Below, piece by piece: positions 1-8,118 of a DNA stretch of 8,118 bases. The notes under the pieces were generated by a model, which saw nothing but the letters and a program-made list of their open reading frames with translations, searched no databases and had not been told where the DNA came from. The stretch is taken from NCBI RefSeq assembly GCF_025362455.1, contig NZ_JANYGJ010000155.1, forward strand, positions 1-8,118, read 5' to 3'. The position numbers and the translations under genes were made by a program. This stretch comes from Deinococcus sp. (GTDB taxonomy: Bacteria; Deinococcota; Deinococci; Deinococcales; Deinococcaceae). How positions within the stretch are numbered: position 1 is the stretch's first letter; every line of letters begins with the position of its first letter.

Positions 1-689
1 CCGTGCCGGTTGAAATTGCGGTGGTCATCGGCGGCGAACGAGCTGTCACGGGTCATCTTGCCGGTCAGCATGCCGCTCGCCAGCGGCACCCGCGCCAGGA
101 TGCCCACATCCGCTGCCTTCGCCGCCGTGAAGAACTGCTCAGCGGGCTTGAGTCGGAAGGCGTTGAAGATAATCTGCACGGTGGACACGTTCGGGTGCTT
201 GATCGCCGTGATTGCTTCGTCCACCGTTTCCACGCTGACGCCGTAGGCCCGCAGCAATCCTTCCTGCACGAAGCCGTCGAGAACGCCGAACACCTCAGGG
301 TGGTCGTAGACCTCGGAGGGTGGGCAGTGAAGCTGGAGCAGGTCGAGGCTGTCTGCCTCCAGGTTCTGCACGCTGCGCTCGATGAAGCCGCGCAGGTTGC
401 TCTCGTTATACCCGCCCGCCACGTGTGGATTCAGGCGGCGCCCGGCCTTGGTCGCCACATAAAACGGCTCGCTTCTCTCACGCCGCAGCCGGGCGATCAG
501 GCGTTCGCTAAGCCCGTCGCCGTACACGTCGGCGGTGTCGAAGAGGTTGATGCCCAGGTCGAGTGAGCGGTGCAGGGCGGCCACCGCGTCCTGCTCGGTC
601 ACCTCGCCCCAGGTGCCCCCGATGGCCCAGGCACCGAAGCTGATGGTCGAAACGTCGTATCCGGTTTTTCCGAGGCGGCGATAGTGCAT
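1..689 (-). CDS. Aldo/keto reductase, C-terminal part off the window
   Basis: NAD(P)H-dependent oxidoreductase of the aldo/keto reductase (TIM-barrel) superfamily, probably cytoplasmic, reducing aldehydes or ketones; the substrate cannot be read from sequence. Reading the minus strand from the ATG at 689-687 gives 229 codons with no stop before the edge, against roughly 300-330 for the family, so the C-terminal cofactor-binding part is missing from view. It opens with MHYRRLGKTGYDVSTISFG, a typical start for this family. All four members of the catalytic tetrad are present: Asp51 and Tyr56 in FDTADVYG, Lys81 in VATKAG, and His121 in LLQLHCP. Later SVETVDEA and LARVPLASGMLTGKM fit barrel strands of the same family. 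It is divergent from mazE, 106 bases apart, with no sign of shared function. A -10-like element ends 5-7 bases before the ATG and no Shine-Dalgarno is visible, suggesting a leaderless message. Confidence 0.93.
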   Translation of the reverse strand, partial: MHYRRLGKTGYDVSTISFGAWAIGGTWGEVTEQDAVAALHRSLDLGINLFDTADVYGDGLSERLIARLRRERSEPFYVATKAGRRLNPHVAGGYNESNLRGFIERSVQNLEADSLDLLQLHCPPSEVYDHPEVFGVLDGFVQEGLLRAYGVSVETVDEAITAIKHPNVSTVQIIFNAFRLKPAEQFFTAAKAADVGILARVPLASGMLTGKMTRDSSFAADDHRNFNRH

Positions 690-694
690 GGGGG

Positions 695-702
695 AGTTTA
701 TA
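695..702 (-). promoter_or_regulatory. -10-like element of the aldo/keto reductase gene (leaderless layout)
   Basis: On the minus strand the bases read TATAAACT, then CCCCC, then the ATG. Either TATAAA (7 bases from the start codon) or TAAACT (5 bases) can act as the -10 hexamer; TAAACT is identical to the hexamer in front of dnaE. No good -35 is found at 16-18 bases. No purine-rich ribosome site separates it from the ATG. Confidence 0.5.
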
Positions 703-720
703 GCGCGGCGGGGGAGCGGC

Positions 721-736
721 AGTAGGGCAGTAGGGC
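721..736. repeat. Tandem 8-base repeat in the divergent intergenic region
   Basis: The octamer AGTAGGGC occurs twice head to tail (721-728 and 729-736), between the aldo/keto reductase and mazE start regions. It could be a slippage product or part of an operator; nothing in the sequence decides. Confidence 0.6.
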
Positions 737-758
737 GGGGTGAAGAGAGAGTATGGAG

Positions 759-788
759 CTGACTCGTGTGTCGCGGTGGCTCTACAGG
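759..788 (+). promoter_or_regulatory. Possible mazEF promoter
   Basis: CTGACT (759-764) and TACAGG (783-788) are 18 bases apart and match -35 and -10 hexamers loosely. The second ends 7 bases before the mazE ATG, which would make the message leaderless. The same bases contain AGGA (786-789), 6 bases from the ATG, which would be a normal ribosome site if transcription starts further upstream. The two readings exclude each other. Confidence 0.3.
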
Positions 789-795
789 AAAACCC

Positions 796-1044
796 ATGAA
801 AGGCACCGTTCGCAACTGGGGCAACAGCCTCGCCATCCGTATTCCACGCGACTACGCCAGCAGCTTGCAGCTTCGGGACGGCAGCGACGTTCGGCTCGAA
901 CTCACTGAGCAGGGCTTACTCATCGTGCCCAGTCGCCCGAACCGGCGAACGTTGAAGCTAGCTGATCTGCTCATCGGCGTGACGCCCGAACAGGTGGGCG
1001 GCGAGGAGGACCGGGGCGAGGCGCAGGGTCAGGAAGTGTGGTAG
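796..1044 (+). CDS. mazE: MazE-type antitoxin
   Basis: Antitoxin of a type II toxin-antitoxin pair: the N-terminal AbrB/MazE swapped-hairpin domain binds the operator as a dimer, and the C-terminal tail wraps the MazF toxin and blocks it. The 82-residue product has the family signature at its start, VRNWGNSLAIRIPRDY (about residues 5-20), followed by a strand-rich stretch ending GLLIVPSRP. The tail has LADLLIGVTPEQV and ends in EVW, the same ending as E. coli MazE (KEVW), so the toxin-binding segment looks complete. I chose the ATG at 796 over the in-frame GTG at 766 because AGGA lies 6 bases before it and homology begins there. It overlaps mazF by 7 bases, so the two are almost certainly co-transcribed, and the pair probably represses its own promoter, as is usual for mazEF. 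Confidence 0.93.
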   Translation: MKGTVRNWGNSLAIRIPRDYASSLQLRDGSDVRLELTEQGLLIVPSRPNRRTLKLADLLIGVTPEQVGGEEDRGEAQGQEVW

Positions 1045-1370
1045 TCCCGAAGAAGGGCGATTTGATCTGGCTCAATCCGCAGGCCAGACACGAACAGGCG
1101 GGCCGTCGTCCGGCGCTGGCGCTGACCAACTCCATGTTTCACTCGGCGACTGGGCTTTTGTTCGCCTGCCCGGTTACCAGCCGCGTCCGGGGGCTGCCCT
1201 TCGAGGTGCCCCTCCCGCCCGGCCTGAGCATCGGCGGCGTGATTCTGGTCCACCATGCCCGCTCGGTAGACTGGAGGGCTCGCCAGGCGGAAGTGATCGA
1301 GGCGGTGCCGGAAGAGACGCTCTTTCAGGTGCTGGACATCCTGAACGCGGTGACGGAGGCGGTGGAATGA
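1038..1370 (+). CDS. mazF: MazF-type toxin, sequence-specific endoribonuclease
   Basis: Toxin of the MazF/PemK family, which cleaves single-stranded mRNA at short specific sequences and halts growth until MazE is restored. The 110-residue product matches E. coli MazF along its length: GDLIW (7-11), EQAGRRPAL (19-27), PVTSR (45-49), RGLPFEV (51-57) and RSVDWRAR (75-82). Residues equivalent to the E. coli catalytic Arg29 and Thr52 are present as Arg24 and Thr47. One departure: where E. coli has Asp-Gln in ADQVKS, this protein has His72-His73. The start is a GTG inside the end of mazE; AGGA at 1031-1034 is only 3 bases away, so translation probably relies on coupling to mazE. No other in-frame start would keep the conserved VVPKKGD beginning. 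The cleavage specificity cannot be read from the sequence. Confidence 0.93.
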   Translation: MVVPKKGDLIWLNPQARHEQAGRRPALALTNSMFHSATGLLFACPVTSRVRGLPFEVPLPPGLSIGGVILVHHARSVDWRARQAEVIEAVPEETLFQVLDILNAVTEAVE

Positions 1371-1404
1371 GCATACGCCCGCGCCCATTCGAGCGGGTTC
1401 CGGC

Positions 1405-1410
1405 TACACT
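1405..1410 (+). promoter_or_regulatory. -10-like element before the SEC-C gene
   Basis: TACACT lies 9 bases before the ATG at 1420. A start site 6-7 bases after the hexamer would leave a leader of only about 2-3 bases. No convincing -35 is seen 15-18 bases upstream, where the sequence is GC-rich. Confidence 0.45.
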
Positions 1411-1419
1411 GAAATTCTA

Positions 1420-2251
<832 letters not shown>

Positions 2252-2265
<14 letters not shown>

Positions 2266-2482
2266 GCGCCTCACCGTAAGGCCCGCCGTGATGGGCGGCA
2301 AGCCGTGCATCCGGGGTCTGCGGACTACGGCGAGCACGGTGCTGGACCTGCTGGCCGCCGGATACACCACCGAGCGGATCTTGCAGGCGTACCCACTGCT
2401 GGAAGCGGAGGATATTCAGCAGGTCGTGGCGCATGCGGCTTTCCGGCTCGGCGAGCAGGAAATCGATCTGCACGCCTCGTGA
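2252..2482 (+). CDS. DUF433 protein, VapB-like antitoxin
   Basis: Small protein of 76 residues in the DUF433 (COG2442) family, a predicted helix-turn-helix antitoxin usually found beside a DUF5615 (COG4634) PIN-like toxin. The sequence follows the family closely: RLTVRPAVMGGKPCIRGLRT (6-25) with the PxxMGGKPxIRG signature, then VLDLLAAGYTTERILQAYPL (30-49) and LEAEDIQQVVAHAA. The start is the ATG at 2252, where homology begins; a longer reading from 2174 adds only residues translated out of frame from the SEC-C region. There is no Shine-Dalgarno before it, and it overlaps the SEC-C gene by 14 bases, so it probably depends on translational coupling. Its stop overlaps the GTG of the truncated toxin in a GTGA arrangement. 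Since its partner is truncated, it now looks like an orphan antitoxin. Confidence 0.9.
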
Positions 2483-2613
2483 GGGTGCTGATCGACATGA
2501 AGCTCAGCCCGGAGTGGGTCGGTGTCTTGAGTGCGGCGGGGCACGACGCCGTGTACTGGTCCAGCGTCGGTGCTGCGAAGGCGCCTGACCTCGTCAAGCC
2601 CCACCCTCACTGA
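2479..2613 (+). pseudogene. Truncated DUF5615-type PIN-like toxin
   Basis: The frame begins with GTG at 2479, overlapping the DUF433 stop by 4 bases, the standard order for this toxin-antitoxin pair. The first 37 or so codons match the N-terminus of DUF5615 proteins: VRVLIDMKLSPEWVGVLSAA, then GHDAVYWSSVGAAKAPD. The family runs to roughly 110-120 residues and carries further acidic residues in a HDxDFG-like segment. Here the match stops after APD; seven unrelated residues and a TGA follow, giving 44 codons. Neither of the other two frames resumes the family, so the 3' two-thirds was deleted, not frameshifted. Asp6 is retained, but a residue commonly Asn after it (DMNLSP) is Lys8. A working nuclease is very unlikely. 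I call it a decayed toxin; a short residual peptide could still be made. Confidence 0.8.
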
Positions 2614-2638
2614 CACCCACCCCGCCCCGCCCTAAACT
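2610..2638 (+). promoter_or_regulatory. Promoter of dnaE (leaderless)
   Basis: CTGACA (2610-2615) differs from the consensus -35 TTGACA at one base. It is separated by exactly 17 bases from TAAACT (2633-2638), which fits the TANNNT -10 form. The ATG of dnaE is 6 bases further on, so transcription should begin at or next to the start codon, with no room for a ribosome site. The -35 overlaps the stop codon of the truncated toxin. Confidence 0.7.
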
Positions 2639-2644
2639 GTCCCC

Positions 2645-8118
<5,474 letters not shown>

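Noticed and set aside
3..566. Plus-strand open frame of 187 codons opposite the aldo/keto reductase
   Set aside because: It is antisense to a minus-strand frame with the complete reductase tetrad; its own translation is Val/Ala/Arg-rich with no recognisable domain.
766..795. Ten-residue N-terminal extension of MazE from GTG
   Set aside because: Family homology begins at the ATG at 796, which also has AGGA at proper spacing.
1378..1397. Inverted repeat CCCGC / GCGGG between mazF and the SEC-C gene
   Set aside because: Only 5 pairs with a 10-base loop and no T-run; such matches are expected by chance in GC-rich DNA, so I do not call a terminator or operator.

Overview
The window is GC-rich DNA that most resembles the Deinococcus-Thermus phylum, and probably Deinococcus. 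The replicative polymerase closely follows the Thermus DnaE plan (PHP motif HLHQHTQYSLLDGA, then KPILGYEAYVV and MARF in the OB domain). Three genes (dnaE, the SEC-C gene and the aldo/keto reductase) have a -10-like hexamer only about 5-9 bases before the start codon, the layout of the leaderless mRNAs common in Deinococcus. This assignment is inference from family resemblance; no 16S or other marker is present.

Layout. Bases 1-689 (minus strand) hold an aldo/keto reductase cut by the left edge. A 106-base divergent intergenic region follows. Next come two toxin-antitoxin-type modules on the plus strand: mazE-mazF (796-1370, overlapping by 7 bases) and a DUF433 antitoxin gene followed by a DUF5615-type toxin cut short to 44 codons (2252-2613). 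Between them lies a protein with a UPF0149-like (YecA-like) body and a C-terminal SEC-C zinc motif (1420-2265); its end overlaps the DUF433 gene by 14 bases.

From 2645 to the right edge runs dnaE, the DNA polymerase III alpha subunit. It is one uninterrupted reading frame of more than 1824 codons. Inside it, at the conserved YGFNK/SHSAAY block, sits a full-length 488-residue intein (5399-6862) with complete splicing motifs and two LAGLIDADG homing-endonuclease motifs. Without the intein, at least 1336 residues of polymerase are visible, so only the last residues can be missing.

How the parts relate. The polymerase is the one housekeeping replication gene, and active polymerase depends on removal of the intein. 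The cluster upstream is accessory: one apparently intact ribonuclease toxin system, one decayed toxin pair with an orphan antitoxin, and a zinc-motif protein of unknown role. The likely dnaE promoter (-35 CTGACA, 17-base spacer, -10 TAAACT) overlaps the stop codon of the truncated toxin, so the decay seems to have ended exactly at the dnaE control region.
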